A stretch of DNA of 64,000 bases from Emergencia sp. (GCA_022767345.1 JALEOD010000024.1:62001-126000); one strand, 5' to 3'; positions 53,146 to 63,078 are shown, counted from the first letter of the stretch. A program made the numbers and translations. Notes: generated by a model from the sequence alone, not told the origin.

Positions 53146-54660
53146 CACCAGCACGATTTTACTTACGGTCTGATAAGGTGTGTAAGCATTTTTTACGGAG
53201 TATTTAATCTGATATTCGCCCTCGCTCTCAAAAATCCATGCGGCAGCTTCTTTGGCCGTCACTGATTGGAAATCTGTATCAGAGGGCCCCTTAATGGCGA
53301 TTTGCAGTTTTGAGGTCACATTTTTGCCATTATGAACAGCGCTGACACCGGTGATGAGGTCGGTCTGCACGCCGGGTTGTACGGCAAGGGGCGCAGTGCA
53401 GCTGCCGTCAGCTCCCAACAGAGCAGCCTCAAGTTCTGCAGGCAGATTCAGCTGCGGGTCTTTATTGACAGCGCCTTTTTTGGACGTAATCGTGATGATT
53501 TTTTTCGCCTCTTTGTAAGGGGCGTATTTATTTTTGACGATGTATTTTATCGAGTATTTGCCGGTTTTTGCAAACCGATAGTTTTTTGCGTCTTTATAAG
53601 AATAGATCTTATATTTCTCTGCGCCCGGCGCTTTAATGTAAACCTTTATGGCACTGGTGCGGCTTGCCGATGCCTGTTTTGCAGTGACGCCCTTTACTGC
53701 ATTCTTGTCACCCCAGGTAACGGTCCTGTTCTTTGCGCCGGAAATGACCGGTGCTTTCAGGTTGTCTACGACCTTGATTTTAACAGTGGTGCTGGCGCTT
53801 TTTCCGTAAGGTGCGGTGACCTTGTAGGTGACTTTGTAAGTGCCCAGCTTATTGATGGAGAATTTCTCCTTGACGTAGCCGCCTTTTTTGGAGGAGTAGC
53901 GTTCCACTCTGGAAACCTTGATATCGTCTTTCAAATTCATGAAAGTGTTAGGGTCCTTTGCGTAGACGTAGCTTTTCAGGTTATAGTTTTTCTTGCCATA
54001 CTGCACCGCCAGCGGCTTCTTTGGAGAAACCCTGATGGTCGGCGGGTCTATGATATAGTATGGATTCGCTGGATCCGGATCTGTGGGATCCCAGTATTTA
54101 TAGCGTCCCGCGTAAACCTTGGTTGGTGAAGGTTTTCCAAGCGGACCTGGATTGTCGCTGCGGTAAATGGTTACTTTTGTGCCGATTTTACAAGTATAGT
54201 AAATCCATTTTGCGTCGACGACGGAAAGACGCACACAGCCGTGAGATGCTGCCCGTCCCAGCATATTGAACTGGCTGGTGACCTGCGAGGCTTTGTCAAA
54301 GCGTTCCGTATAGTAAACGGAGTGAAATAGAATGTCACTGGTGATGTGAGTGCAGTACTGTCCGTACACGTCGTTCATCAGCTCGCCCCAGTTCCATCTT
54401 CCTTGTGTGTAAAAAGTTCCTCTGGGCGTAGTGCCGTTAAGACCTGTGGAACAAAGCATGGCGCGAATCGGTTTCCATTTGCCGTCTACTTTCTTATAGG
54501 CGGTGACGACGTTTTGCTGCTCATTGACCTTGAGCCAGTATTTGCCGGTGTAAGTGCCGGCGTGGGCCTCCGATGCCGTAAAGTGCAGAGCGGCCGCAGT
54601 AAAAATCACAGCTAAGATAATAGCTGCTATCATACCAATTCCCTTTTTTTCTCTAATCAT
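53125..54660 (-). CDS. Exported L,D-transpeptidase (YkuD) with Ig-like repeats
   Basis: The enzyme cross-links or modifies peptidoglycan outside the membrane. A signal peptide (IGMIAAIILAVIFTAAALHF, cleavage near HAG) is followed by the YkuD domain at about residues 38-168. It starts KYWLKVNEQQNVVTAYKK, and its active site is GRAASHGCVRLSVVDAKWIY (His and Cys present). After a Pro/Asp linker, the C-terminal ~300 residues are bacterial Ig-like repeats (LGTYKVTYKVTAPYGKSAST; TGKYSIKYIVKNKYAPYKEA; EGEYQIKYSVKNAYTPYQTV). These probably bind the wall. The length of 511 residues is long for the family. GGGGAGGT precedes the ATG. Confidence 0.9.
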   Translation of the reverse strand: MIREKKGIGMIAAIILAVIFTAAALHFTASEAHAGTYTGKYWLKVNEQQNVVTAYKKVDGKWKPIRAMLCSTGLNGTTPRGTFYTQGRWNWGELMNDVYGQYCTHITSDILFHSVYYTERFDKASQVTSQFNMLGRAASHGCVRLSVVDAKWIYYTCKIGTKVTIYRSDNPGPLGKPSPTKVYAGRYKYWDPTDPDPANPYYIIDPPTIRVSPKKPLAVQYGKKNYNLKSYVYAKDPNTFMNLKDDIKVSRVERYSSKKGGYVKEKFSINKLGTYKVTYKVTAPYGKSASTTVKIKVVDNLKAPVISGAKNRTVTWGDKNAVKGVTAKQASASRTSAIKVYIKAPGAEKYKIYSYKDAKNYRFAKTGKYSIKYIVKNKYAPYKEAKKIITITSKKGAVNKDPQLNLPAELEAALLGADGSCTAPLAVQPGVQTDLITGVSAVHNGKNVTSKLQIAIKGPSDTDFQSVTAKEAAAWIFESEGEYQIKYSVKNAYTPYQTVSKIVLVKTETAL

Positions 54661-55087
54661 GTTTTTACCTCCCCGATTTAATCAGTAGCTATAGTATAAC
54701 ACGTTTTTTTCTGTATAAATATGAAAATTCCTAAAGAATTTCTTTAGATTTCTCTCTTTTTTTCTGAGAGACAGAAAGAATGGTGTATCCGCGTATTGCT
54801 ATGCCTGTATTTTCAATGGAAGTAAAGAATTAAGATTCTGAATTTTAATAAATATACATAGTAAAGGGATAAAACTTTAGAGGAATAACGTGAAAAAAGA
54901 TATACATTTTCTGGAAGAATATTACATGAAATCTAAATAAAAAGCTGAAAAAATCAATGTTTTTTGGCAAAAAGAGTGGCGTAGAGAGCAAAAAAACTGT
55001 ATAATAGGGATACAAAAAATAAGAGCAAGAAAAAGTATTTTTATACTTAAATTAGAATTATTATAACAAAAAGATAGGAGTGAAACC
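54661..55087. other. Divergent control region between L,D-transpeptidase and hutH
   Basis: The 427 bp hold no gene. TATAAT at 55000-55005 (about 80 bp before hutH) is a likely -10 with no clear -35, which suggests activator dependence. On the left a minus-strand TATACT-like box lies near 54692-54697 for the transpeptidase. A small hairpin CTAAAGAATTTCTTTAG lies at about 54733-54749. Confidence 0.45.
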
Positions 55088-56629
55088 ATGGCAGTTTTGA
55101 TTAACGGACGCGACCTTACAGTTGAAGAGGTTATTGGCGTATGCCGCGGAAATGAAAAAGTCGAAATCGCACCACAGGCGAAGGAGGCAGTGAACAAGGC
55201 GAGAGCTTACATTGAAAAGAAGCTGGAAGACGGCGCAGTCATTTACGGACTGACGACCGGGTTCGGAAAGTTTGCAAACGTGCTGATTTCCAAAGAGGAG
55301 ACCGCAGAACTGCAGAAGAATCTGATTATCAGTCACACCTGCACTTTTGGCGAACCTTATCCCAGAGAGTATGTGAGAGCAGCGATGCTGCTGCGCTGCA
55401 ATGCCCTTTCCAGAGGAAATTCCGGTATCCGTCTGTCTACCATTCAGACTATGCTGGATATGTTAAATGCAGGCATTCACCCGGTGATTCCAAGAAAAGG
55501 TTCTTTGGGCGCTTCCGGCGACCTTGCACCCCTTTCTCACATTGCGCTGGGTCTCATCGGACTTGGAAAAGTGGAATACAAAGGCAAAATCGTAGATGCA
55601 AAGGTGGCTATGGAAGCGGAGGGAATTACCCCTGTAGAGCTTGCAGCGAAGGAAGGCCTTGCCCTGAACAACGGAACCCAGATGATGACTGCAGTTGGCG
55701 TCAATGTTCTTTGGGACGCTATGAACCTTTTGAAAATTGCAGACCTTGCAACGGCTATGACATCGGAAGCTCTCCACGGAATCACCAAGGCTTATGACCA
55801 TAAAGTGCAGGATGTCAGAGGTCATCAGGGACAGAAAATTGTGGCAGAGAACCTGCGCACATTGCTTGATGGCAGCAAAAACGCTCTGGAAGTGCAGTCG
55901 ACTAAGGTACAGGATCCTTATTCTCTGCGCTGCATTCCGCAGATTCACGGTGCTTCCAGAGATGCGCTGCAGTACGTATATGAAGCTGTTTCCAGAGAAA
56001 TCAATGCGGTAACCGACAATCCGATCGTGTTCCCCGATGAAGACGAGGTCATTTCCGGCGGAAACTTCCACGGGCAGCCTATGGCGCTGGCCTTTGACTT
56101 TATGAAGATGGCCATTTCTGAGCTTGCCGACGTTTCCGAGAGAAGGGCGGAAAGACTGATTAACCCGGCTCTTTCCGAGGGTCTTCCGGGCTTCCTGACA
56201 AAACACGGCGGCGTTTGCTCCGGCTTTATGATTGCCCAGTACGCAGCGGCGTCCATGGTTTCTGAGAACAAAGTCTACGACCACCCGGCTTGTGTGGACT
56301 CCATTCCGTCCTCCGGCAATCAGGAAGACCATGTGTCCATGGGCACCACTTCCGCAAGAACCGCAGCCATGGTACTGGACAATGCGCAGAAAGTTCTCAG
56401 CATTGAAATCGCAGCGGCGGCACAGGGCATCTGGCTGAGACAGGAAATCGGCGAAAGCAGCATTGAAAATCTGGCGCCGGCAACCAGAGCCGCCTACGAC
56501 TATATCAGAACCATTTCTGATCCAATCGACAGAGACATCATCATGCACGATGAGTTGGCGAAGTTTGAGCAGATGGTAAAAGACAACAGCCTGCTTGAAG
56601 CAGTAGAAAAAGTAGTAACTTTGAAATAA
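55088..56629 (+). CDS. hutH: Histidine ammonia-lyase
   Basis: HutH deaminates histidine to urocanate, the first step of the Hut pathway. The self-formed MIO cofactor comes from the Ala-Ser-Gly in GSLGASGDLAPLSHIALGLI (about residues 142-144). YGLTTGFGKFANV, NNGTQMMTAVGV and the late DSIPSSGNQEDHVSMG block are all conserved. The length of 513 residues is typical. TAGGAG precedes the ATG, and hutU follows after 15 bp. Confidence 0.96.
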   Translation: MAVLINGRDLTVEEVIGVCRGNEKVEIAPQAKEAVNKARAYIEKKLEDGAVIYGLTTGFGKFANVLISKEETAELQKNLIISHTCTFGEPYPREYVRAAMLLRCNALSRGNSGIRLSTIQTMLDMLNAGIHPVIPRKGSLGASGDLAPLSHIALGLIGLGKVEYKGKIVDAKVAMEAEGITPVELAAKEGLALNNGTQMMTAVGVNVLWDAMNLLKIADLATAMTSEALHGITKAYDHKVQDVRGHQGQKIVAENLRTLLDGSKNALEVQSTKVQDPYSLRCIPQIHGASRDALQYVYEAVSREINAVTDNPIVFPDEDEVISGGNFHGQPMALAFDFMKMAISELADVSERRAERLINPALSEGLPGFLTKHGGVCSGFMIAQYAAASMVSENKVYDHPACVDSIPSSGNQEDHVSMGTTSARTAAMVLDNAQKVLSIEIAAAAQGIWLRQEIGESSIENLAPATRAAYDYIRTISDPIDRDIIMHDELAKFEQMVKDNSLLEAVEKVVTLK

Positions 56630-56644
56630 ATGGAGGGGAAAAGA

Positions 56645-58669
56645 ATGTTAGATAACAAGACCATTGAGGGTGCTATGACCATCAAATTGGGAAACGAATA
56701 TCCGGATTATCCGGCTTTTGCAGAGGGAATCAGAAGAGCGCCGGACAGAGGATTCAGACTGACCAAGGAGCAGACCAAAATTGCGCTGAAAAACGCACTG
56801 CGCTATGTACCGGAGGAGCTTCATGAAAAGCTGGCGCCGGAATTCATGGAAGAACTGACAACCCGCGGCAGAATTTATGCCTACAGATACAGACCTGAGG
56901 GCAGACTTTACGGCAAACCGATTGATGAGTACAAAGGCAAGTGCCTTGCCGGAAAAGCCTTTCAGGTTATGATTGAAAATAATTTGGACTTTGAAGTTGC
57001 TCTTTATCCTTACGAGCTGGTAACTTACGGAGAAACCGGTCAGGTCTGCCAGAATTGGCTGCAGTACAGACTGATTAAAAAATATCTGGAAGAACTGACC
57101 GAGGACCAGACTCTGGTTGTGGAATCGGGTCATCCGCTGGGATTGTTCCCTTCTAAACCGGAAGCGCCGAGAGTCATCATCACCAACTCCATGATGATTG
57201 GTATGTACGACAATTTGGATGACTGGGAAATCGCCGAGGAAATGGGCGTTGCCAACTACGGACAGATGACTGCAGGGGGCTGGATGTATATCGGACCGCA
57301 GGGTATCGTACACGGCACATTCAACACCATTTTGAACGCGGGCAGAAAATATCTGGGCGTAGCTGAGCAGGGAGATTTGCAGGGGCATACCTTTGTATCT
57401 TCCGGTCTTGGCGGCATGAGCGGCGCACAGCCGAAAGCAGCTAATATTGCTGGTGCCGTAGGCATTTTTGCAGAGGTAGACTACTCCAGAATCGTCACCC
57501 GTCATGACCAGGGCTGGGTTGACGTAATCATGGACGACATCGATGAGATTTTCAAGCTGGCTAACGAGAAAATTGCCGCAAAGGAAAGCATTTCCATCGC
57601 ATATCACGGCAATATCGTAGACCTTTTGGAAGCAGCGGCTGAAAAAGATTTTCACATCGATTTGCTGTCAGACCAGACCAGCTGCCATAATGTATATAAC
57701 GGCGGTTACTGCCCGGTGGGCATGACCTTTGAAGAAAGAACTGCGCTGCTTCACGAGGACAGAGATAAGTTCTGCGAAGAAGTCGATAAAACCCTCCACA
57801 GACACTACAAGGCAATCAAAGCACTGACCGCAAAGGGTACATATTTCTTCGACTACGGCAATTCTTTCATGAAGGCTATGTACGACGCAGGAATTAAGGA
57901 AATTTCCAAGAACGGCTACGATGACAAAGACGGATTTATTTGGCCGTCCTATGTTGAAGATATCATGGGACCAGTGCTCTTTGACTACGGCTACGGCCCA
58001 TTCAGATGGGTGTGCCTGTCAGGAAAGCCGGAGGATTTGGACGCTACAGATAAAGCGGCGATGGATTGCATCAATCCGGAAAGACGGGCGCAGGATAGAG
58101 ACAACTGGGTTTGGATTCGCGATGCGAAGAAGAACAAACTGGTCGTTGGAACTCAGGCAAGAATCCTCTATCAGGACGCAGAGGGCAGACGGGATATTGC
58201 ACTGGCATTTAACAAGCTGGTTCGAGAAGGTAAGTGCGGCCCTATCATGATGGGCAGAGACCACCATGACGTATCCGGCACCGATTCTCCATTTAGAGAA
58301 ACCTCCAATATCAAGGACGGTTCCAACGTGATGGCAGATATGGCGGTACAGTGCTTTGCAGGAAACGCAGCAAGAGGCATGTCTCTTTGCGCACTCCATA
58401 ACGGCGGCGGTGTCGGAATCGGAAAAGCCATCAACGGCGGCTTCGGACTGCTTCTTGACGGCTCCGAAAGAGTAGATGAAATCATCAAATCCGCTATGAT
58501 GTGGGATGTAATGGGCGGCGTTGCCAGAAGAAACTGGGCAAGAAACGAAAATGCTCTGACCACTTCCGTGGAATACAATAAAAACTACGCAGGAAAAGGA
58601 CATATCACCATTCCGTTCCTGGCGGACGATGAGCTGGTGGCAGCAACCGTAGATAAATTTGTGAAATAG
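56645..58669 (+). CDS. hutU: Urocanate hydratase (long form)
   Basis: HutU hydrates urocanate to imidazolonepropionate using tightly bound NAD. Conserved blocks are VESGHPLGLFPSKPEAPRVI, GQMTAGGWMYIGPQGIVHGT, SSGLGGMSGAQPKAANIAGA and SDQTSCHNVYNGGYCPVGMT. The late LHNGGGVGIGKAINGGFGLL carries family residues. At 674 residues it is longer than the ~555-residue E. coli/Bacillus type and matches the larger urocanase subgroup of anaerobes. The start at 56645 follows GGAGGGG; the in-frame ATG at 56630 is part of that ribosome site. Confidence 0.94.
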   Translation: MLDNKTIEGAMTIKLGNEYPDYPAFAEGIRRAPDRGFRLTKEQTKIALKNALRYVPEELHEKLAPEFMEELTTRGRIYAYRYRPEGRLYGKPIDEYKGKCLAGKAFQVMIENNLDFEVALYPYELVTYGETGQVCQNWLQYRLIKKYLEELTEDQTLVVESGHPLGLFPSKPEAPRVIITNSMMIGMYDNLDDWEIAEEMGVANYGQMTAGGWMYIGPQGIVHGTFNTILNAGRKYLGVAEQGDLQGHTFVSSGLGGMSGAQPKAANIAGAVGIFAEVDYSRIVTRHDQGWVDVIMDDIDEIFKLANEKIAAKESISIAYHGNIVDLLEAAAEKDFHIDLLSDQTSCHNVYNGGYCPVGMTFEERTALLHEDRDKFCEEVDKTLHRHYKAIKALTAKGTYFFDYGNSFMKAMYDAGIKEISKNGYDDKDGFIWPSYVEDIMGPVLFDYGYGPFRWVCLSGKPEDLDATDKAAMDCINPERRAQDRDNWVWIRDAKKNKLVVGTQARILYQDAEGRRDIALAFNKLVREGKCGPIMMGRDHHDVSGTDSPFRETSNIKDGSNVMADMAVQCFAGNAARGMSLCALHNGGGVGIGKAINGGFGLLLDGSERVDEIIKSAMMWDVMGGVARRNWARNENALTTSVEYNKNYAGKGHITIPFLADDELVAATVDKFVK

Positions 58670-58716
58670 AATTTTAGAAAGTGGTGCTGCCTGCCCTGGG
58701 ATGCCTCATGAGACAG

Positions 58717-58985
58717 AACGTTGACAAAAATCTTGAATTGTCCGTTTTTTGGCAGCAAATCAAGTTGAAAGTTTTATGATATTGCTGTAAACGTTGACTA
58801 AATTGACAGAAATCAAAAATAATGTCCGATTTGTCAACGTTTCGCAGTGAAAACGTTGACTAAATTGACAAAATCTCAGGAATTTGTCAACTTTGTCAAA
58901 TTTCCGTGGAAAAACAGCAGAAAAGATGGCGGAGACTTTCAGATTTGTTGACAAAAAACATAAAAAAGCGGGAATTTGTCAACGT
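58717..58985. repeat. Array of TTGACA/TGTCAA motifs upstream of hutI
   Basis: The 357-bp hutU-hutI gap contains about ten TTGACA, TTGACT or TGTCAA half-sites. The 20-mer AAACGTTGACTAAATTGACA occurs twice, at 58789-58808 and 58851-58870, exactly 62 bp apart. Others are AACGTTGACA (58717-58726), TTGTCAACGTT (58831-58841), TTTGTCAA (58883-58890 and 58892-58899), GTTGACA (58947-58953) and TTTGTCAACGT (58975-58985). Many copies are in inverted pairs. It looks like a multi-site operator for one regulator, perhaps the local GntR protein. Confidence 0.6.
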
Positions 58986-59026
58986 GCGGCAGAGTGGGCG
59001 GACGGCACCTGCAACAGGAGATAGAA

Positions 59027-60274
59027 ATGGCGACATTACTTATAAAAAATATCGGTCTGCTGCAGACTCCCGTAGGCAGTTTCAGCCATGGGGGTGAAAA
59101 GCAGGGCGAGAATCTGAAACTGAAGGACGCAGCGATTTTCATCAAGGACGGACTCATCAGTGAGATTACCGCAGGCGGCGCTTTGCCAAAGGGCGCGGAA
59201 ACTGCGGATACCGTCATCGACGCGGAGGGCAGACTGGTAACGCCGGGGCTGGTGGAAGGCCATACCCACATGATATTCGGCGGCTATCGGCAGCACGAAA
59301 TTCCCATGAAACTGAAAGGCGCAGGATATCTGGATATTCTGCGGGCAGGCGGCGGCATTCTGGATACGGTGAGAAAAACCAGAGCGGCGTCTTTTGAAGA
59401 ACTTTACCATAAGACCGAGGGTTTTCTTGATGAAATGATGGGGCTGGGCGTGACTACCTGCGAAGCAAAGAGCGGTTACGGACTGGACTTTGATACCGAA
59501 GTGAAAATGCTGGAAGTGCTGAAAAAGCTGAACGAGGACCATCCCATGGACGTGGTAGCCACTTTTATGGGCGCTCACGCCATTCCGGAGGAATATAAAG
59601 AGACAGACGGCGGCGCAGACGAGTTCATCGACATGCTTTGCACGCAGCTGATGCCTTATGTGAAGGAACACAATTTGGCGGACTATGCAGACATCTTTAC
59701 CGAAGACTCGGTGTTTAACTATGACCAGAGTAAAATTTATCTGGAAAAGGCAAGGGAGCTGGGTTTCGGGCTGAAAATCCATGCCGATGAAATCGAGGCA
59801 ATCGGCGGCAGCGTCTTGGCGGGCGAAATGGGAGCTGCCAGCTGTGAGCACTTAATCGCCATCGATGAAGAGGGTCTTGTCTCTCTTGCAAAGGGAGGCG
59901 TAACCGCCATGTGCCTGCCGGCAACCTCTTTCTATTTGGGCGCGGATTTTGCGCCGGCGCGGAAGATGATTGAAATGGGGATTCCTGTGGCAGCGGCTTC
60001 CGATTTTAATCCGGGATCCTGCCCGTCACTGAATCTGCAGTTTGTCATGAATCTGGCATGTATCAAATACCGCATGCTGCCTGAGGAAGTTTTGACGGCG
60101 GTAACCATCAACCCTGCCTGCGCCATTGGAAAAGGCGATCTGGTGGGAACGCTGGAGGTCGGCAAGCAGGGCGATTTAGTCATCTGGGATGCCCCTGACA
60201 TGGATATGCTTTGCTACAGATTCGGCTCAAATCTGGCATTGCAGGTAATTAAGAAAGGAATGGTAGTAGCATGA
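59027..60274 (+). CDS. hutI: Imidazolonepropionase
   Basis: HutI opens imidazolonepropionate to formiminoglutamate. The 415-residue amidohydrolase has the metal His pair in VEGHTHMIFGGYRQHE, CEAKSGYGLDFDTEVKML, KIHADEIEAIGGS and SDFNPGSCPSLNLQFVMNLA. The start at 59027 follows CAGGAGA; the longer frame to 58976 begins inside the repeat array. The stop overlaps the fchA start by 4 bp. Confidence 0.95.
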   Translation: MATLLIKNIGLLQTPVGSFSHGGEKQGENLKLKDAAIFIKDGLISEITAGGALPKGAETADTVIDAEGRLVTPGLVEGHTHMIFGGYRQHEIPMKLKGAGYLDILRAGGGILDTVRKTRAASFEELYHKTEGFLDEMMGLGVTTCEAKSGYGLDFDTEVKMLEVLKKLNEDHPMDVVATFMGAHAIPEEYKETDGGADEFIDMLCTQLMPYVKEHNLADYADIFTEDSVFNYDQSKIYLEKARELGFGLKIHADEIEAIGGSVLAGEMGAASCEHLIAIDEEGLVSLAKGGVTAMCLPATSFYLGADFAPARKMIEMGIPVAAASDFNPGSCPSLNLQFVMNLACIKYRMLPEEVLTAVTINPACAIGKGDLVGTLEVGKQGDLVIWDAPDMDMLCYRFGSNLALQVIKKGMVVA

Positions 60275-60897
60275 AATTAATCGATATGCAGGTAAAAGAA
60301 TATTTGGACGTTTTGAAATCGGACGCACCGGCGCCGGGCGGCGGCTCTGTCAGCGCATTGGCAGGAGCGCAGGGCGCAGCTTTGTTTATGATGGTGGCAG
60401 ACCTTACCATCGGAAAAGAAAAATATGCAGATTTTCAGGACGTGTGCAAAGCGGCAAAAGAAAAGGGCGCAGCCCTTTACGCAGAGCTGACGGCGGCTGT
60501 AGATAAGGACACCGAGGCCTTTAATCTCGTTTCGGCGGCCTTTAAAATGCCGAAAAATACCGATGAGGAAAAGGCGGCGAGAAAGCAGGCAATTGCAGAC
60601 GGCACGCTGGTTGCAACGGAAGTGCCTTTCCGCACCATGGAGCTGGGCTACGAGGGTCTGATGACAGCAAAGACCATGATTGGAAAGTCAAATCCCAATG
60701 CGGCGAGCGACCTGGGCGTGGCGATTTTGAACCTGACAGGCTGTATCAAAGGCGCATGGCTCAACGTAAAAATCAACCTGCCCGGCGTAAAGGACGAAGC
60801 GAAAGCGAAGTTTTTTGCAGAGGAAGGACAGAAGATGTTCGATGAAGCGGACAAAATTGCCAGCAGCCTGTATAACGAAGTGGCTGCGATACTTTAA
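60271..60897 (+). CDS. fchA: Formiminotetrahydrofolate cyclodeaminase
   Basis: FchA converts 5-formimino-THF to 5,10-methenyl-THF and ammonia. The 208-residue all-helical protein has SDAPAPGGGSVSALAGAQGA (folate/active-site loop), VDKDTEAFNLVSAAFKMPKN and the Asn-rich SNPNAASDLGVAILNLTGCI. It is translationally coupled to hutI (ATGA overlap) and followed by ftcD, so histidine carbon enters the folate pool. Confidence 0.93.
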   Translation: MKLIDMQVKEYLDVLKSDAPAPGGGSVSALAGAQGAALFMMVADLTIGKEKYADFQDVCKAAKEKGAALYAELTAAVDKDTEAFNLVSAAFKMPKNTDEEKAARKQAIADGTLVATEVPFRTMELGYEGLMTAKTMIGKSNPNAASDLGVAILNLTGCIKGAWLNVKINLPGVKDEAKAKFFAEEGQKMFDEADKIASSLYNEVAAIL

Positions 60898-60939
60898 TTT
60901 TGAGAAATTGTAAAATTTAACCATAGAAGGAGAAAGACA

Positions 60940-61848
60940 ATGGCACAGATTATCGAAAGTATTCCAAATATCAGCGAGGGCAGAAGAACGGATGTCATAG
61001 AGGCATGCGTGGATCAGATCAGAACTACACCGGGATGCACCCTGCTCAACTACAGCTCCGACGAGAGTCATAACAGAACTGTTATCACCTATATCGGTGA
61101 TGCAAAGGGCGTGGAAGAAGCCAGCGTGAAGCTGGTAAAGAAAGCAGCTGAACTCATCGACCTGACAAAACACGAAGGCGAGCATCCGAGAATGGGGGCA
61201 GTAGACGTAATGCCTTTCCTTGCTATTAAGGATTGCACCACTGAGGACTGCGTAGAGCTTTCCAAAGTGGTCGGCGCAAGAATTGCGGACGAGGCAGGCG
61301 TGCCGGTGTTCCTTTACGAATATTCCGCACAGAGACCTGAGAGACAGAACCTGGTAAAAATCAGAAAAGGTCAGTTCGAGGGTATGGCAGAAAAAGTGCA
61401 GGAGCCTGACTGGGAACCGGATTTCGGCGGAAGAAAAATTCACCCGACCGCAGGGGTTATGGCAGTGGGCGCAAGACCACCCCTTGTTGCATACAACCTG
61501 AACTTAAATACAGACGATGTGCAGGTCGCAAAGAATATCGCAAAGATTATCAGAGAAAAGGACGGCGGACTCAAATGTGTGAAGGCCATGGGATTTGATA
61601 TTGAAGATGAAGCGACCGGCAAGAAATACGCGCAGGTTTCCATCAACATGACCAACTATGAACAGACGCCTCTTTACAGAGTAACCGAGATGGTAAAATC
61701 TGAAGCTGCAAGATACGGCGTTGTGGTAACCGGCACTGAAATTATCGGACTTTGCCCGATGAAAGCACTGGTGGATTCCGCAGAATATTATCTGCAGATA
61801 AAAGATTTCGATTTCCACACACAAGTACTTGAAAATCATATTCTGTAG
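60940..61848 (+). CDS. ftcD: Glutamate formiminotransferase
   Basis: FtcD moves the formimino group of formiminoglutamate to tetrahydrofolate, releasing glutamate. The 302-residue monofunctional enzyme starts IIESIPNISEGRRTDVIEAC. It carries the catalytic His region LTKHEGEHPRMGAVDVMPFL and ends in a GTEIIGLCPMKALVDSAEYY block. AAGGAGAAAG precedes the ATG. It works directly before FchA in the pathway, although encoded after it. The GntR gene begins 46 bp downstream. Confidence 0.95.
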   Translation: MAQIIESIPNISEGRRTDVIEACVDQIRTTPGCTLLNYSSDESHNRTVITYIGDAKGVEEASVKLVKKAAELIDLTKHEGEHPRMGAVDVMPFLAIKDCTTEDCVELSKVVGARIADEAGVPVFLYEYSAQRPERQNLVKIRKGQFEGMAEKVQEPDWEPDFGGRKIHPTAGVMAVGARPPLVAYNLNLNTDDVQVAKNIAKIIREKDGGLKCVKAMGFDIEDEATGKKYAQVSINMTNYEQTPLYRVTEMVKSEAARYGVVVTGTEIIGLCPMKALVDSAEYYLQIKDFDFHTQVLENHIL

Positions 61849-61894
61849 TGTTATAACTAAAGAGCAGAATATTTTTGAGAACAAGGAGATTCAA

Positions 61895-62560
61895 ATGACC
61901 GGCGGCAACAACTATTCCAGCGTATTTTCACTGACTGATGAAATTGCGGATATCATCCGAGACAGAATTCTCAAAGGGGAATATAAAATTGGAGAAAAAA
62001 TCAAGGAAACACAGATTGCGTCAGAGCTAAAGGTCAGCAGAACGCCAATTAGAGAGGCCTTCAAACAGTTAGAAAATGAAGGGCTCATTGATTACATCCC
62101 GAATAGAGGCTGTTTTGCAAAAGGCTTTACCAAGCAGGATATCGAGGATATCTATGCGGTGCGTAAGGCGCTGGAGATTCTGTGCGTGGAATGGGCAGTA
62201 AGCAGAATTACCGAAGACGAGATTCATAATTTGCAGGATCAGTGCGATTTGATGGAATTTTATACGGTGCGGCAGGATGAGAAAAAGGTGCTGGAAATCA
62301 ACACCGGCTTTCACGAAATCATCTACAACGCCACCGGCAGCCGTTTTATGGCACAGGTGCTGCGCTCTTACAAGGAGTACATCGACCAGACGCGGAAGGC
62401 CCTCTACTACGAGCCTGATTATCTGGACGAGATTTTAGCAGAGCATCGAGCTATACTTGTTGCAATCAAGAACCGAAACGTAGAGGAGGGGAAGGCGGCA
62501 ATGTCCAAGCATTTGGACGGCTCCAAACGCCGGGCAGAGTTTATTTATAATGTGAAATAG
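61895..62560 (+). CDS. GntR-family regulator with FCD domain
   Basis: The 221-residue regulator has a GntR winged helix (IADIIRDRILKGEYKIGEKI, ASELKVSRTPIREAFKQLEN, GLIDYIPNRGCFAKGF) and an FCD ligand domain (DIYAVRKALEILCVEWAVSR, INTGFHEIIYNATGSRFMAQ, ILAEHRAILVAIKNRNVEEG). FCD proteins often bind carboxylates with a metal. The start at 61895 follows AAGGAG; the earlier frame overlaps ftcD. As the last gene of the hut cluster it is the likely hut regulator. Confidence 0.9.
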   Translation: MTGGNNYSSVFSLTDEIADIIRDRILKGEYKIGEKIKETQIASELKVSRTPIREAFKQLENEGLIDYIPNRGCFAKGFTKQDIEDIYAVRKALEILCVEWAVSRITEDEIHNLQDQCDLMEFYTVRQDEKKVLEINTGFHEIIYNATGSRFMAQVLRSYKEYIDQTRKALYYEPDYLDEILAEHRAILVAIKNRNVEEGKAAMSKHLDGSKRRAEFIYNVK

Positions 62561-62573
62561 TTTAACGAAAAAG

Positions 62574-62608
62574 ACAGACGGAACATGATGGTTGCCGTCT
62601 GTTTTTTT
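62574..62608 (+). terminator. Terminator of the hut cluster
   Basis: ACAGACGG (62574-62581) / CCGTCTGT (62595-62602) followed by a T7 tract. Confidence 0.9.
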
Positions 62609-62612
62609 ACGG

Positions 62613-62837
62613 AGCGCAATTAATATGTATTTGAATCAGATTTCTTTAACGGGAGGAATTCCATTTGCGGTAACCTTGCCAAAGCCTTCGGAACGTGTTA
62701 ATGCGGATTTGATGTCAGCCTGTGAGATTCAAGACAAGCTGAAAAATGGTCTTGGTGATGTTGAAAAGGGTAATGTCAGGACAGCGGCAGAGGCGTTTGC
62801 TGAATTTAGGGAGAATCAGCAGAATGAAATGATATGA
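62613..62837 (+). pseudogene. Truncated RelB/DinJ-type antitoxin remnant
   Basis: From 62613 the frame encodes the C-terminal two-thirds of a RelB/DinJ antitoxin: SAINMYLNQISLTGGIPFAV, then PKPSERVNADLMSACEIQ and a Glu-rich end. The ribbon-helix-helix N-terminus is missing, replaced by the preceding terminator. No toxin gene follows; the next 280 bp are non-coding apart from scattered frames. Confidence 0.7.
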
Positions 62838-63078
62838 CATAAGATGGCGATTACGACAGACGCTTTGCTCTTGTGGATTTCGTCTGCAAATTCCTGCAGG
62901 GACAGCCCTAAAGCAATGCGGTAGGTTCATATTTGTCTGCCCGTTTCTTTTAGACGCTCGTTTAAAATCAGTCCTGCTTTGAAAGTGTATCCTCATAAAT
63001 TACAATAGCACGAGAATGGGAGAAAGGCAAACAAAGCAGCAGTAATTTTTATGCACAAAAATGTGTATACATAATATA

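Noticed and set aside
58745-58765. Sigma-54-like TTGGCAG element upstream of hutI
   Set aside because: No GC element at the required spacing; the -12 half is missing.
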